The position numbers and the translations under genes are program-made. Under the pieces are notes generated by a model. That model made no database searches, was not told the origin of the DNA, and saw only the letters and a program-made list of their open reading frames with translations. 64,000 bases of DNA from Linepithema humile (lineage: Eukaryota > Arthropoda > Insecta > Hymenoptera > Formicidae): contig NC_090128.1 in NCBI RefSeq assembly GCF_040581485.1, forward strand, positions 20,142,931 to 20,206,930, in the 5' to 3' direction. Positions 1 through 26,214 of the stretch are shown piece by piece; the stretch's first letter is position 1; each line of letters opens with the position of its first letter.

Positions 1-14802
<14,802 letters not shown>

Positions 14803-15372
14803 GCGTAAAAAATTTTATATAAATACTATTTAACAATAAGCAACATTTATATATTGATGCAAAATGATAAACTTTTTTTATATTTACACATAAATAAAAG
14901 CGTCAAAGTTTTTTAAAGAACCAAAAATTATTTTTAACTGATAAAATTTATGTTTCAAAGATAAATAAACAATACATAACAAAATTGAACCATTACCGTA
15001 AGATTGTTTTGCTTAAACTTTTTTCGATTGCGATACTATCACGCGCTAACATTATAGAAGATAATTTATGACCAGTCTTGGTGAATCGAACGTTAGTCGC
15101 GCGCCATCCTTCTCTTCGACAACGTGTGTCGCGTGTGGTCTGCCGTACAAATGCATTATACGATAAGTTACATTTAAAGCACTTAAATACGTTTATCTTT
15201 CGATTATATTTGAGTTTACTAATTTTATCAATAATTCAAATAAATATATTTGGCTTATTAATAAAATTTTTAAGACTTGAAAACCTCAAGGACATAAAAA
15301 TCAGAGTTCCAAGTATTATTTTATCCATTTTTTGTGAAAAGACATCAACGTAGGAAAACATAAATTTTAAAG

Positions 15373-18300
15373 ATGGCTTGCCCAATGTTAGGGGGTGTCG
15401 TGTAAGTAATACGTTATCTAAATATCTAAAATAATATCTAAAATAATATCTAATATCTAAAATATTTAAATATTTAAGACGAAATTTTTATCATCTATCT
15501 GGAAGGTTCGGAATAGAATTAATATCGCATAAACTCGCATATTTTTAAATTTTCTCCTATAAAATCTCTAATTCGCGTCGCAGTTTTAAATTGATTGCTA
15601 TTTTATTTTATTTTGTAATGAGCGTTCAAATTCTTTAATCGATATGCATTGGCCTTGCGGAGTATATTTGTTTTTATTGTCTTTCATATTTTCTCTGTAA
15701 CGATTGTTTTTGCTTTCTATTATGTTCTCACTGTGTGTGTGTGTGAAGATGAAAATAAATGTGCCGAAACGTATGAATTAATAATTTGGTTAATTATTTT
15801 TTGAGCATCTAACACCTGGCTCTGGGTCAATATAGCTATTTTACATTTTTGATAATTTTTTATTATTAAGGCCCAAGTTTGACATTTCTTTCATAATTGG
15901 TTTTTTTTAATACTTTAATTTTGTATTTTAGTATAAAGAAAAAAACATAGTGTTGTAGCATTATTAAAAAAAATATATTTTCCCGTTTAAACCGTCATAG
16001 CAAACGATGGATATATTTAAATTCATCATGTTTTGCATATTATTTTTTGAAACTTTTTAATTACTGCAATACTGATAAGAGAGTTTTGCAATATTCGCAT
16101 TCGTCTGCAAAACAGATTGCATTAAAAGGTGACATCATATCATCATTCGATTTCACATAATGTTGCAGTTTGCATCATTAATGATTCAATATTTTCTGAT
16201 TTTTTGATCAAACGCATCCGGACGCGTGTTTAGATATTTGTAGGCAATGACCGATAGTTAAAAAATTCAGAGTTATTTATACAATTTGTTGATCAACGAA
16301 AAAGTTGATTAAAAAATTCAAAATTTAGTCCAATGCAAAAATTCTAAATCGGAATAAATGTAAAGCCCCGATAATGCTTATAAGTCACATAATTGTTACT
16401 TATATTATATTTTCAATGACTTACACAATAGACTTATACAATCATATGCAATACAAAAAAAAATGATAACCGCAAACGTATTTGTTGAAGAGAGGACCAC
16501 GGACAAGATGAGATGCTAACACAAGAACCAGGAATGCTTTACGGTGAATATCTACGATTAGATAAAATCTTGTCCGCGCAAAGACTTCTCAGCGCCGAAT
16601 ACAGCAATGAAGTTCACGATGAGCATCTCTTTATTGTCACTCATCAAGGTATTAATAATCAAGTCTTCGACTACCGTCGGAAATAATTAAGGTCGACATA
16701 TGTTTTTTTCCTTTTACTGGCTGGTTAGAAAAAGTACACAATTGACTCTTTATCTCTCCGCTGCACTGCAGTGAATTTTATTTTATTAATTGCATACATT
16801 TCGATTGCCGTAGCTTACGAGCTTTGGTTCAAACAAATTATTTTCGAGCTCGATTCCGTCAGGGCGCTCTTCAACTCCGAATCCAACACTTACAACGCTT
16901 CCAATGATCACTCGACTGCCAGCCAGGATAATGGAGTTTCTCACATCTTGAACGAGACGAAAACTCTGGAAATCTTGAAGCGACTGAATCGCATCGTGCT
17001 TATCCTAAAAGTACGTTTTAAAAACAATTCTCTCGGAGAGAAATCATTACGGCGGAAGAAGCAGATAGTTTTATATCTGATGAAGGAGGATAAATAAAAT
17101 GTAATTAGAGTGAGATGTTCAATTAAATGTGTCACAGGTAAATCGGCTTATTTCGCGATAATAACGGTGGCGATGAAAGGTGAATGGCCCTTCATCGCAA
17201 GCCGATTAGTTCGCAACAGCTTGCGTGTTCCTTCAGTATTTAATCAAATTTTTCTGTCTCACCAGACAAAGCTGTTTATCGCGACACTGCATCTTACACT
17301 TCGCTTACATGCTACAGAAACATATGCGGATTAACGTGCCGCTAGACACTCTGCTACAAATCGATTATGATAATTTACGCCAGATATAATGCCGAGCGTG
17401 AAATGTAAATTCAAATAACAAAACATAACAACGTTATGTCACCCGCGCTATCGATATTTTTCATGATACGGTGCGGCATTTTTCTCTCTTGATTTAGGCA
17501 TGCTGTTAGGTAAGACTGTGGGAACCACTGAATAATAATACTGAGTAAGATAATATCTTTAGATGATATGTGATACCGGAGATCAGATCTTGCGTTAGGT
17601 AACAAACTCGTTACACTATTTTAATACCGCAGAGCGAAGATGTGGTTACATGCTTGCTTATTTTGATTCGATAAAAGGCCTCTCCATGACGCTGCATTTT
17701 CAATTTGCAATAGAACGCAATATCGAATATCTTGGGACAGAATTTCAATGAAAATCAGATCAACGGACTCAAATGTGTGTTACAAGCCTACCTTCGATAC
17801 GGCACTCAAGAAACGAGCAAGTTCACAATATATGAGAAAAATTTTACTCCACAATATTTATTATGTTTGTTCGGATTTTCTGCACCCTGTATAATGCACT
17901 GTGATATTATTGCGTCTGCCCTATCTACCCTTTGTTTACGTTGGCATCCATAGAAATGCGGACCCAGTCGCGTTAACCAATCGATGAGAGCGACTCAAGC
18001 ACATCCCTTTGTACTTTTAAAATCTTATTCGAGTAAGAGAAATTTATATTTTTCTTTCCTAGTAAGTCTCGTGAAATCTATAATCTTTTTTAGTCAATAC
18101 GGATTCAGATGAAGAAAAGTAGAAAATGTAAAATAAGATCGGCAGCACTTATACATTATTTTCGTAAAATATGAACTAATCATTTAAAGATAAATATCAT
18201 ATTATGCAGCTATTGGTGGATCAATTGACAATCCTAGAAACGATGACACCGTTGGACTTCATGGCGTTTCGAGACTACTTGTGCCCAGCCTCGGGTTTCC

Positions 18301-20263
18301 AGTCGCTGCAGTTCCGTCTATTGGAGAACAAACTGGGCGTGAAGCAGGAACACAGGGTGAAATATAATCAGGGTTACGTGAGAGTGTTTGGGCGAGATCC
18401 TAAGGCCATTGAAGCGATCAAACGCTCGGAGGAGGAGCACAGCCTCAGTACTCTAGTCCAAAGATGGTTAACCAGGACACCGGGGCTCGAGACCGACGAC
18501 TTCGATTTCTGGGGGAAGTACAAGCGATCAGTGGAAAAGATGCTGGCCGAGCAAGAACAAACCGCACATGTAATCATGTCTATCCTAAACCCGTGTTAAT
18601 TCTGCAATTCTTAATGTGCAGCGCTAAATCGTCTGATATATTTCTTCAATCGGAAATGAACTTTTTTTAGAAACAATTCAGATGATTGAAAAGACTTACT
18701 GCAAAATTAACAAAGTTAAAAATTATAGTGTAAAAGGCAAACGTGAAACGTTTTATGCTCAAGATTATTTATTTTCTCTTGTTTGCGATTTATAAAATGG
18801 ATTTGATCATAAAAATTTCTGAAATTTCAGAAACAACCGAAGCAGATCAGAGAATACCTGTTGACTAACGTGCGTTCGCGCCAGGCGGTTTTCGAAACTA
18901 TTTTTAATGAATCTCTTCATAACGCTTTCGTGTCGCGTGGCGAACGCAGATTTTCGCATGGAGCTCTGCAAGGAGCGATCATGATAACCTTGTATCGAGA
19001 CGAGCCACGGTTCAGCCAACCGCATCAAATTCTCATGGCACTAATGGATATCGACTCTCTAATCACGAAATGGAGGTGTAAGAAAACACACTTGTCAGAA
19101 TCATAAGAATTTGACCTCTTTTCATAAAAATTCCACAAATTCTATCAAACCAAAATATCTTTCTTTTATAATTTTTTTTCTTTTATCTATAAATGTCTTG
19201 TTGAAGCCCGAAATTGTGTCATTTATATTTACACTTACAAAATTCAATTACGCTTGTAATTAAAAAATCTCCAAAAATTTGTAACAAGATAGCAAATTAA
19301 ATAAAAATTACATTAAATTTAAATTAAATGTATAAAACACACATTGCATGCACATTGAAATGTCAAATATATGTCTCGTCTTGTGTTATATTTAAGTTAT
19401 CAATCTCAGATAGTTCACGAAATGCAATATAAAAGCATACTTACGCCATATACTTTACATAATCTTTACATGACTTAACATATTCTTATCTCTTCATGTG
19501 AATGTTAAAAAGAATACATTTCTCTCTTCTTTAGATAATCACGTTATCATGGTGCAAAGAATGATTGGATCTCAGCAACTGGGCACAGGAGGTTCTTCCG
19601 GCTATCAATATTTGAAGTCCACGCTAAGGTATTTAACGATTTCAATGAATTCAATACGCACACATGAATAATTTATTTAAAAAAAAAACACATTGACGTG
19701 TTATGACGTTAATGAAGATAATATTACGCGTGACGTAACGTTTTACATTTATCACGGATTTTTATTATCAACGCAAAACATAATTTATTATCGAAGCACA
19801 AGAATTTTGCAATATCATAAAAAAAAGTACATCGTTAAATGAAAATTATTGCTTATAACTACTTTTAATTAATTATTCAATATGTTGTTCTAATCGCATG
19901 CCAGTAAATAAAATGTTAGCAACGTCACCAAATTGATAGCAAATTACTGTCAGTCTGTCAACATTGTAAACATTTTATTATTTCGAATATGTTACATTTT
20001 GTAAAAGCGTATCTAATAATCGCGTTTTCTGACTCGCGTATGCAAACCCAAATATTCTTAATAATAAACACTTTGTTTTTTTTTCATATGTTTTGGTGAA
20101 CAGCGATAGGTACAAGGTCTTTCTAGACTTATTCAATTTATCAACTTTTTTGATACCTCGCCACATGATACCGCCGTTGACGAAGCAAATGAAGACAAAA
20201 TTGTCAATCGCCTGGAATGGTTGGAATTCGAACGATAACCAAAATAACTCGGAAGATTCTTGA
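15373..20263 (+). CDS. vermilion (v): Tryptophan 2,3-dioxygenase (TDO), seven exons, complete
   Basis: Cytosolic haem enzyme that opens the indole ring of L-tryptophan to N-formylkynurenine, the first step of the kynurenine/ommochrome pathway. Exons: 15373-15401, 16491-16648, 16814-17010, 18210-18569, 18831-19077, 19535-19628, 20104-20263. All introns are GT-AG, phases agree at every join, and the total is 1,245 nt (414 aa), close to the usual insect length. Visible hallmarks are a short N-terminus beginning MACPM, HDEHLFIVTHQAYELWFKQ with the active-site His61, Arg149 in the FRDYLCPASGFQSLQFRL block (substrate carboxylate contact in the family), RFSHGALQGAIMITLYRDEP, KWRYNHV with the expected haem-ligand His333, and GTGGSSGYQYL. 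The start was chosen because ATG-GCT-TGC-CCA matches the family N-terminus and its donor GTAAGT gives the right phase. Odd feature: residues about 83-109 form a Ser/Asn-rich loop roughly 20 residues longer than in fly or human TDO. Confidence 0.96.
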
Positions 20264-20969
20264 AAAAGTTCATAAAAATCTATTTAATAGAATTCTTCTA
20301 ACATAACATAGCCAGTGTAGATGCATTCACTTTGCATATAACAATTAGATGAAAGGAATAAAAATCTTTAGTGTAGTTGAATTGTGTATCTTTAGAAAAT
20401 TCAATAATTGTATAATTCAAAATTAATTTATAGTAAGATTAAAAAAAATGGGAATCTCTTAAGTCTAAGAATTATTTCTAAATTAATAAAAAGTTATTAA
20501 TTGTTTATTAGACTAAAATATCATCTAAAAAGAAAAGTCAATGTTTCAATGGTTTTCGATAGTTATAAGAAAAAAGTTCATATAGCTATTATTTAATTAT
20601 ATTGCGAATGCTATTATTTCTGAAATATTAAATTTGTTGTATCATCCATTATTTAAGCATATTTGAAAGGTTTCGTACAAGGTTTCGTACGCTACAAAAA
20701 TAATCGGCATGAGGAATATAATATTATTATAATATTATTTATTACGCCGAATATATTTTTTATTAGTTTACAGTTTTGCAACATTTCTGCTTACAAAATA
20801 TTTTTATAAAAAGAAATATTAACGTATATACGTATTATACACTATTATATTTTGATTCTTGGATTCTCGATATATACTTCTCAGATACAAAGGATTTAAA
20901 ATTAATCGATTAAATAACGTCCAACGACACGATTTCATTGACAATACCTGTGAACACACAAATAAGTAT
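20264..20969. other. AT-rich intergenic spacer between convergent genes
   Basis: The spacer separates the 3' end of the dioxygenase gene (+) from the 3' end of the papain-like gene (-). It should contain both polyadenylation regions. I see no other feature in it. Confidence 0.7.
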
Positions 20970-22321
20970 TTACTCGTCCGCTGAAATGGATGATCTATTT
21001 AATTGAATATCACATGCTCTCCGTTCATAATTGATCTTACCGCATATATTTTTATTCATTGCAAGGCGAAGATAACCATTTTCACCAAAATTGGATCCCC
21101 ACGAGCTTTTAACGATGTAATACGGTATCATCCCCATTGTATCGTATCCCACTATTTGCACCGCATGATTCATATTAAAAATGGAGTCGTCGCAATTATA
21201 ATCTATTATACCACTTCGATAATTCTGCCAGTTTATGGCGTTTACATAAGCTACAGGTCCGTGATTAACGAGCCGGTTCAAAAGATAATACTCTCTATCC
21301 ACATAGCTGGAACAAACTCGATTAATATTCAGGAACCGCTATTGAATGTCCGAAACGTAACAAAAATCCCTTACCTTTGTTAATATTGATATAATCGATG
21401 ACTATGCAATTAATGTTATGTTATAGCGAAATATATAAACGATATTTATATCTTGCGTGTAAAAATAAAATTACAACAAAACTTAATTACCTTTTATATT
21501 CAAAATTCGTTATCGCCACTCTTAATGTTTCTGCAGACACTCTAAAATAATATTAGAGATCGTTTTAAAATTTAGTTTCGTTATATTTTGATAATATTAA
21601 ATAAACACCATCGCCACTTGTGTACACATACTCAGACAATTTGCATGCGTCGGTTTTCCATGTGAGAGGGTAAGCGTTCTCAGAAACAATTGTAGTATTT
21701 CTAATCATTAGCAAGAGGAGTGCATTGTGTATATTACCGCCGTTTGTACAACCATAATCAAGAACGCAATCGATCAGCTGCAATGTCGCGAGAAATTAAA
21801 TTAGCAAATTAATACGTAAGAATTTAAGAAAGTCCCAAGATTTTCAGCTTCTAACGTTTTATTAAATTTTTTGGTTTATCAAGAAGTGCATAGAAAAATA
21901 AAAACATCTTAGAACTTTTCCTTGAATGTATAAAGTATTGCGTTGTGAGAAAGATTAAGAAGCTGCTAAAAAAAGTCAGCTGCTCTGAAGCTTACGAATG
22001 TACGATTTATTCGATTTATAAAAGCACTCGTATAAAATTTGTATTTTGCATTAGGTACGAAATTTTTTCAGCAGTTCCCTAAACTTGTAAACAGAAAAAC
22101 AGGTCAGAAATATAATAGTTCCGACTTACTTCTTGCACGCTAAGGGAATACAAAGTTCCGGTTTCGATGGCGTACATGGATTCGACTATTCCGATAATGT
22201 TGAATGCCCACCATGCTTTGCAAGATTCTTGATTTCGAACAGGTCCTATGATTCCTCTATCCCGCCAATCATACTTGAGAGATAAGTCTGTCATCTTTTT
22301 TACGTGATTAGTTGAGTTCAT
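20970..22321 (-). CDS. Papain-family (C1A) cathepsin-like protein, predicted inactive
   Basis: Four exons read on the minus strand: 22321-22130, 21777-21632, 21541-21491, 21306-20970. All are GT-AG, phases fit, and 241 aa follow from the ATG at 22321. The product has the mature papain fold: KYDWRDRGIIGPVRNQ (oxyanion Gln31), the LIDC...YGCTNGG disulphide region, LVNHGPVA, NMNHAVQIVGYD with the catalytic-type His177, and YIVKSSWGSNFGENGY. The residue at the nucleophile position is Trp37 (codon TGG; KAWWAF in place of the usual GSCWAF). The catalytic Asn is Ser197 (codon AGC). Both changes should abolish peptidase activity, so this is a pseudo-protease or a decaying copy. No I29 propeptide or signal peptide is visible upstream; a TTAA element begins 140 bp further on, so the 5' end may be lost or in an unseen exon. 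The frame is otherwise open. Confidence 0.82.
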
Positions 22322-22460
22322 AGTATATTGAGAATGATACGATTCTTTTGCATGTTTTTGATTTATTTAACAAAATCGCCGCCTTTGTTTTAAATGCTAA
22401 ATTATATTCATTAACATATTGCTATAACAGAACTTTCTTAAAATATTTTTGTTCATTTAA

Positions 22461-23692
22461 GAGGATGCTGGAGTTCTGTTTTACCACATGAATGCTGTAT
22501 TTTTCCTGACTTTTTTCTAACAAATACAGCTTTTTTCTGCCTGCATAGAATTAAAAATCCTTTTGCAGGATTAAAGAGCACACAAAAAGGGAATTCGCGT
22601 TGGTCGAAAAAATTCAGAAAAATAAAGTTATTTATAACATTAATTTTTATTGACATACTCTTAGGATAACATGTCTTTTAGAGCTATCAATTTTAGCTTT
22701 TTATAAAAGTTTAAGAGGATGCTGGAGTGCCTGACGAACTCCGACGCGAAAGCGCCATCATTTCGATGGAACTAAAAATGAGAGTGATATTATCGGCATA
22801 AGTCATAATCTAAGTATGAATGTATTGTGTATGCGTATGTGTGGTGCGTGTATATATTCGCATATTATTGTATAGCGCCTCTCTGATATTATCCTGGAAC
22901 TAATCTTCTGTTATTTTTTCATCTGTTATACCGATATTGGACGCACACGTATGTAAAAATAGTCGGACAAGAATATTTTTTACATTAGACTTTTCAGCCC
23001 AATTTTAATGGTTCCATAACATTTTATTATGCAGTGCGCAATTCGCGCTGCTCTTATTCGGTGTATTAAAATCGTTAAACTTTTATAAAAAGCTAAAATT
23101 GATAGCTCTAAAAGACATGTTATCCTAAGAGTATGTCAATAAAAATTAATGTTATAAATAACTTTATTTTTCCGAATTTTTTCGACCAACGCGAATTCCC
23201 TTTTTGTGTGCTCTTTAATCCTGCAAAAGGATTTTTAATTCTATGCAGGCAGAAAAAAGCTGTATTTGTTAGAAAAAAGTCAGGAAAAATACAGCATTCA
23301 TGTGGTAAAACAGAACTCCAGCATCCTCTTAACGATTTTAATACACCGAATAAGAGCAGCGCGAATTGTGCACTGCATAATAAAATGTTATGGAACCATT
23401 AAAATTGGGCTGAAAAGTCTAATGTAAAAAATATTCTTGTCCGACTATTTTTACATACGTGTGCGTCCAATATCGGTATAACAGATGAAAAAATAACAGA
23501 AGATTAGTTCCAGGATAATATCAGAGAGGCGCTATACAATAATATGCGAATATATACACGCACCACACATACGCATACACAATACATTCATACTTAGATT
23601 ATGACTTATGCTGATAATATCACTCTCATTTTTAGTTCCATCGAAATGATGGCGCTTTTGCGTCGGAGTTCGTCAGGCACTCCAGCATCCTC
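22461..23692. mobile_element. TTAA-target MITE (outer copy), interrupted by its own family
   Basis: This copy is flanked by TTAA at 22457-22460 and 23693-23696. Its terminal inverted repeats are about 14 bp (GAGGATGCTGGAGT). It is split by a second copy at 22715-23328. Removing that copy and one TTAA leaves 250+4+360 = 614 bp, exactly the length of the inserted copy. TTAA target duplication is the hallmark of piggyBac-type transposition, though the termini do not start with the usual CCC. No transposase frame is present, so it is non-autonomous. The short open frames at 22453-22656 and 23133-23402 are the same repeat read twice. Confidence 0.9.
22715..23328. mobile_element. TTAA-target MITE (inner copy, 614 bp), inverted relative to its host
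   Basis: This copy starts GAGGATGCTGGAGTGCC and ends with the reverse complement of GAGGATGCTGGAGTTCTG. TTAA flanks it at 22711-22714 and 23329-23332. It is nearly identical to the reverse complement of the outer copy. The differences I noticed by eye are mostly C/T changes at CpG sites (for example CGCG versus TGCG near 23660), which implies a young insertion. It sits in an internal TTAA of the older copy. Confidence 0.92.
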
Positions 23693-23696
23693 TTAA

Positions 23697-24157
23697 CTCT
23701 TAAAATTGACTATTATTTGTTAACTGTTAGAGAAAGAAAAACTTTTGTTGCAAATAGACCATAATTGATATAAATATAATTGTATGATATATAATTGTAA
23801 TGAACAAATACGTATCTCCAAAAACATCGCCAAAATTAAAGAAACATTACATTTATTGTCTTCCTACTTTATTATTTGTTAAATTAGTCATGATTTTTCT
23901 ATGGTGAAAGGAAAATTACATTTACCTTGCGAAGGTAATTCGGAAAATAAAACTTGTAAAAATTCATCCTCAGATAAATCAGGTCTATATAGTTGGCCCC
24001 CCCCTCTAACGCAAATCGTAAAAACATTTATATATTCGGATTGTACATTGTTTGTACATAAATGTACTATGATTTTTATTGTTTGTACATTTTTCGTTAA
24101 TTTAAAAAAAAATTACAAAGTTTTCGTAACTGTGCTAATGATAGTTAGCCCCCCCTA
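23697..24157. other. AT-rich spacer with C-tracts
   Basis: No gene is recognisable here. The spacer includes two GGCCCCCCC/AGCCCCCCC tracts at about 23,995 and 24,147. The second abuts a MITE and is part of its probable target duplication. Confidence 0.5.
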
Positions 24158-24736
24158 GAGTCCCTATATATAGAGTCTGGCCACTCGATTAGTTTTGGAA
24201 AAACATGGCGGCGGTATATGCATAGACGCATCTTGTGTTTACCATATTTATGGAATAAAACTTTCATTGACTACACCTTATTCGACTACAAATTGATAGT
24301 ATTAATAAAAGCAGAGTGAAGCCTATAAAAGTAAGTACAATTATTTGGTATATGGTTTCTAAAATAAAATATCTAAAAATAATGATATTATAAAGAAGTA
24401 AAATTTGTCATAAAAATTGTAATTCTAACCTCACATTATTTATAATAAGTTTTATTTAAAAGAGTTTTATTTATTATTGTGATACTGAATATATAAGTAA
24501 TAATAATATATACTGTAATGATATAATTTTAAGTACTATTAGTTAATTTTTCTTTATTTTTCAATTAAAAATTTCTAGAAAAGAATAATATTAATTGTTA
24601 TTAATTTTCTTGTTCTATTTCTTTTCAAATTATACTTTCTATAAGAATTCCTATTGGTTCCGCCATGTTTTTCCAAACTTTGTTTTGACCAATAAAAATA
24701 AACACAAGCGTGGCCAGACTCTATATATAGGGACTC
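24158..24736. mobile_element. MITE with 27-bp terminal inverted repeats
   Basis: Both ends carry the same 27 bp, starting GAGTCCCTATATATAGAG and finishing GGCCAC. A second inverted block (GGAAAAACATGGCGG) lies further inside each arm. The flanks share TAGCCCCCCCTA on both sides, so a target duplication of up to 12 bp is present, but its exact edge is ambiguous because the sequence is near-palindromic. There is no coding capacity. Confidence 0.8.
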
Positions 24737-24896
24737 TAGCCCCCCCTATGTCGCAATTACGTCACGTAAACTATAACTTATGAATTTATTGTGCTTAATC
24801 GTTTGTACGTCGTTTGTACATTATTAATAATCGGTTAAATTTATAATTCTAACATTTGTTTTTGTTTAAAACGCAAGATAAATAATTTTTATTTGA

Positions 24897-25105
24897 ATAT
24901 GGCGGGTACGGAGTACGGAGTGGGTGCGCATGCGTGTGCGTGCGTATGCGCGCCTGTGCGTGCATATGCGTGTATGTGCGTGCATGTGTGTGCTGCATGT
25001 ATTGTGTAGATGTGTATGCGAGTGAGTGGTGGGTGTGTACGCGCGTGTGTATATACACAACACAGCATATACCCACACATACGCACACCTCCACTCACAC
25101 ACACA
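24897..25105. repeat. TG/TGCG-rich low-complexity tract
   Basis: The tract consists of degenerate (TGTGCG)n/(TG)n followed by its complementary (CA)n side. The His/Thr/Cys-rich open frames across it on both strands are low-complexity artefacts. Confidence 0.85.
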
Positions 25106-25518
25106 GCATTACATTAGACGGCATTATATCACGGCTATGTCATCACAGCATAGCAAAAGTTAAAAGTTAAAGACTTTTAAAATATCTCTAGACAAAAAAC
25201 TATTAATTTTTAAGCTTTGTTTCCATTGAGACTTTCAATCAGCATCAATAAATGATACTGCAATTTCGGCGAATTTAACCACTTTTCATAATGTTTGTGC
25301 GGGGTCCTTTTATAGAAATCTTTTAATTATGATTAAAAATTATTTGAATCAATTTTGAAAAGATAGATTTCCTCACAATGTTTTTAGTTCGTGCTTTACG
25401 AAACAAATAATTATCGCTAGCCAATCAAAATCTTTGTCGTTGCGACAAATGTAGACATCTCTCGTCAATGCTGCTCTATGTTTTTTTCACAATGTTTTGT
25501 TCATCTCCACTTTTTTAA

Positions 25519-25669
25519 GCCGGGTCTACAATGAGTCGGTAGTCGGTAGTCGGAAATCGGAAATCGTAAGTCTTAACCTAAGTCGGTGACTCTATCATTT
25601 TTTGCATCCACAATGAGTCGCTAGTCGTAAAGCAAGTCTCTCAGCTGGACCAATAGGAAAGCAGATTTT
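25519..25669. repeat. AGTCGG-family MITE fragment
   Basis: The fragment begins TTTAAGCCGGGTCTACAATG and continues with tandem AGTCGGT units and a stretch containing CTAGTCGTAAAGC. The same family recurs at 25,817-26,050. In reverse orientation it is found at 56,810-56,842 plus 58,319-58,378 plus 58,529-58,537, where insertions interrupt it. The start GCCGGGTCTACAAT resembles the ends of the TAA-flanked MITE at 58,379, so it probably belongs to a Harbinger-type family. Confidence 0.65.
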
Positions 25670-25815
25670 AGCAGCACCTACTTGCTCCCAACAATGTTTT
25701 TTATCTATATTTTTATATGTTTTCACATATTTTGCGTACAGGCAAGGATTTGCCTGCACAATTTTAATTATCTCTAGGTCGTCCAGATTTATTTTGATAA
25801 ACACACATTGATTAA
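25670..25815 (-). pseudogene. Inverted partial copy of MADF gene exon 1
   Basis: On the minus strand this repeats the first exon of the MADF gene at 26,215 with a few substitutions (for example NLDDLE for NLNDLE and AKYVKT for AKDAKT). It ends abruptly at GGTGCTGCT, where it joins the AGTCGG-type MITE. No further exon follows, so it is a broken duplicate. It also preserves the sequence upstream of the start without the 26,055 MITE, which shows that insertion is younger than the duplication. Confidence 0.85.
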
Positions 25816-25816
25816 A

Positions 25817-26051
25817 GCCGGGTCTACAATGAGTCGGTAGTCGGTAGTCGGTAGTCTTAAGTCACAATCGGTGAGTGAAAAGCGAGTCTACAACGAGTCG
25901 GAAAGGTAGTCGATAAGTCGTAATCGGTGAGTTAGTAGAGTTGGCCAACAGCCAACTTTAACGACACCGACTACCGATTTTCTTACGACTGGCCAATCAA
26001 ACGCTTCGACGTTCTAGGCATGCATGTCTCACGTGTTTATGTGTGTTAATC
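25817..26051. repeat. Second AGTCGG-family repeat, immediately upstream of the MADF gene
   Basis: This copy starts AAGCCGGGTCTACAATGAG next to TTAA/TAA and carries several AGTCGG units to about 25,985. Its position next to the MADF gene makes it a candidate left end of the transposon that once carried that gene. This is an inference, because no matching right end was found beyond the transposase at 35 kb. Confidence 0.5.
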
Positions 26052-26054
26052 AAT

Positions 26055-26197
26055 GAGCTTGTTCGTTTTAGCTACACTGGGGCTGCTCTGGGTCTGCTCT
26101 ACACAAGATAATACAGGACAGATAAATAGTTTGTCCTGTATTATCTTGTTTAGAGCAGACCCAGAGCTGCCCCAATGCAGCTAAAACGAACAAGCCC
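26055..26197. mobile_element. Hairpin MITE, 143 bp, AAT target duplication
   Basis: This is a near-perfect palindrome with ends GAGCTTGTTCG and CGAACAAGCCC. AAT is duplicated on both sides (26052-26054 and 26198-26200). The inverted copy at 25,790-25,815 has the uninterrupted target. The MITE ends 17 bp before the ATG of the MADF gene, so it may supply part of the 5' UTR. Confidence 0.88.
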
Positions 26198-26214
26198 AAT
26201 ATGTGTTTATTAAA

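Noticed and set aside
16771..17097. A separate 108-aa protein starting MNFILLIAYISIAV
   Set aside because: Its beginning is the intron before TDO exon 3 read as codons and its end reads through the next donor; the spliced gene explains the coding part.
22453..23402. Two nearly identical short proteins on opposite strands
   Set aside because: They are the same segment of the TTAA element read from its two inverted copies, with no known domain.
24849..25170. His/Thr/Cys-rich short proteins on both strands
   Set aside because: Low-complexity (TGTGCG)n tract.
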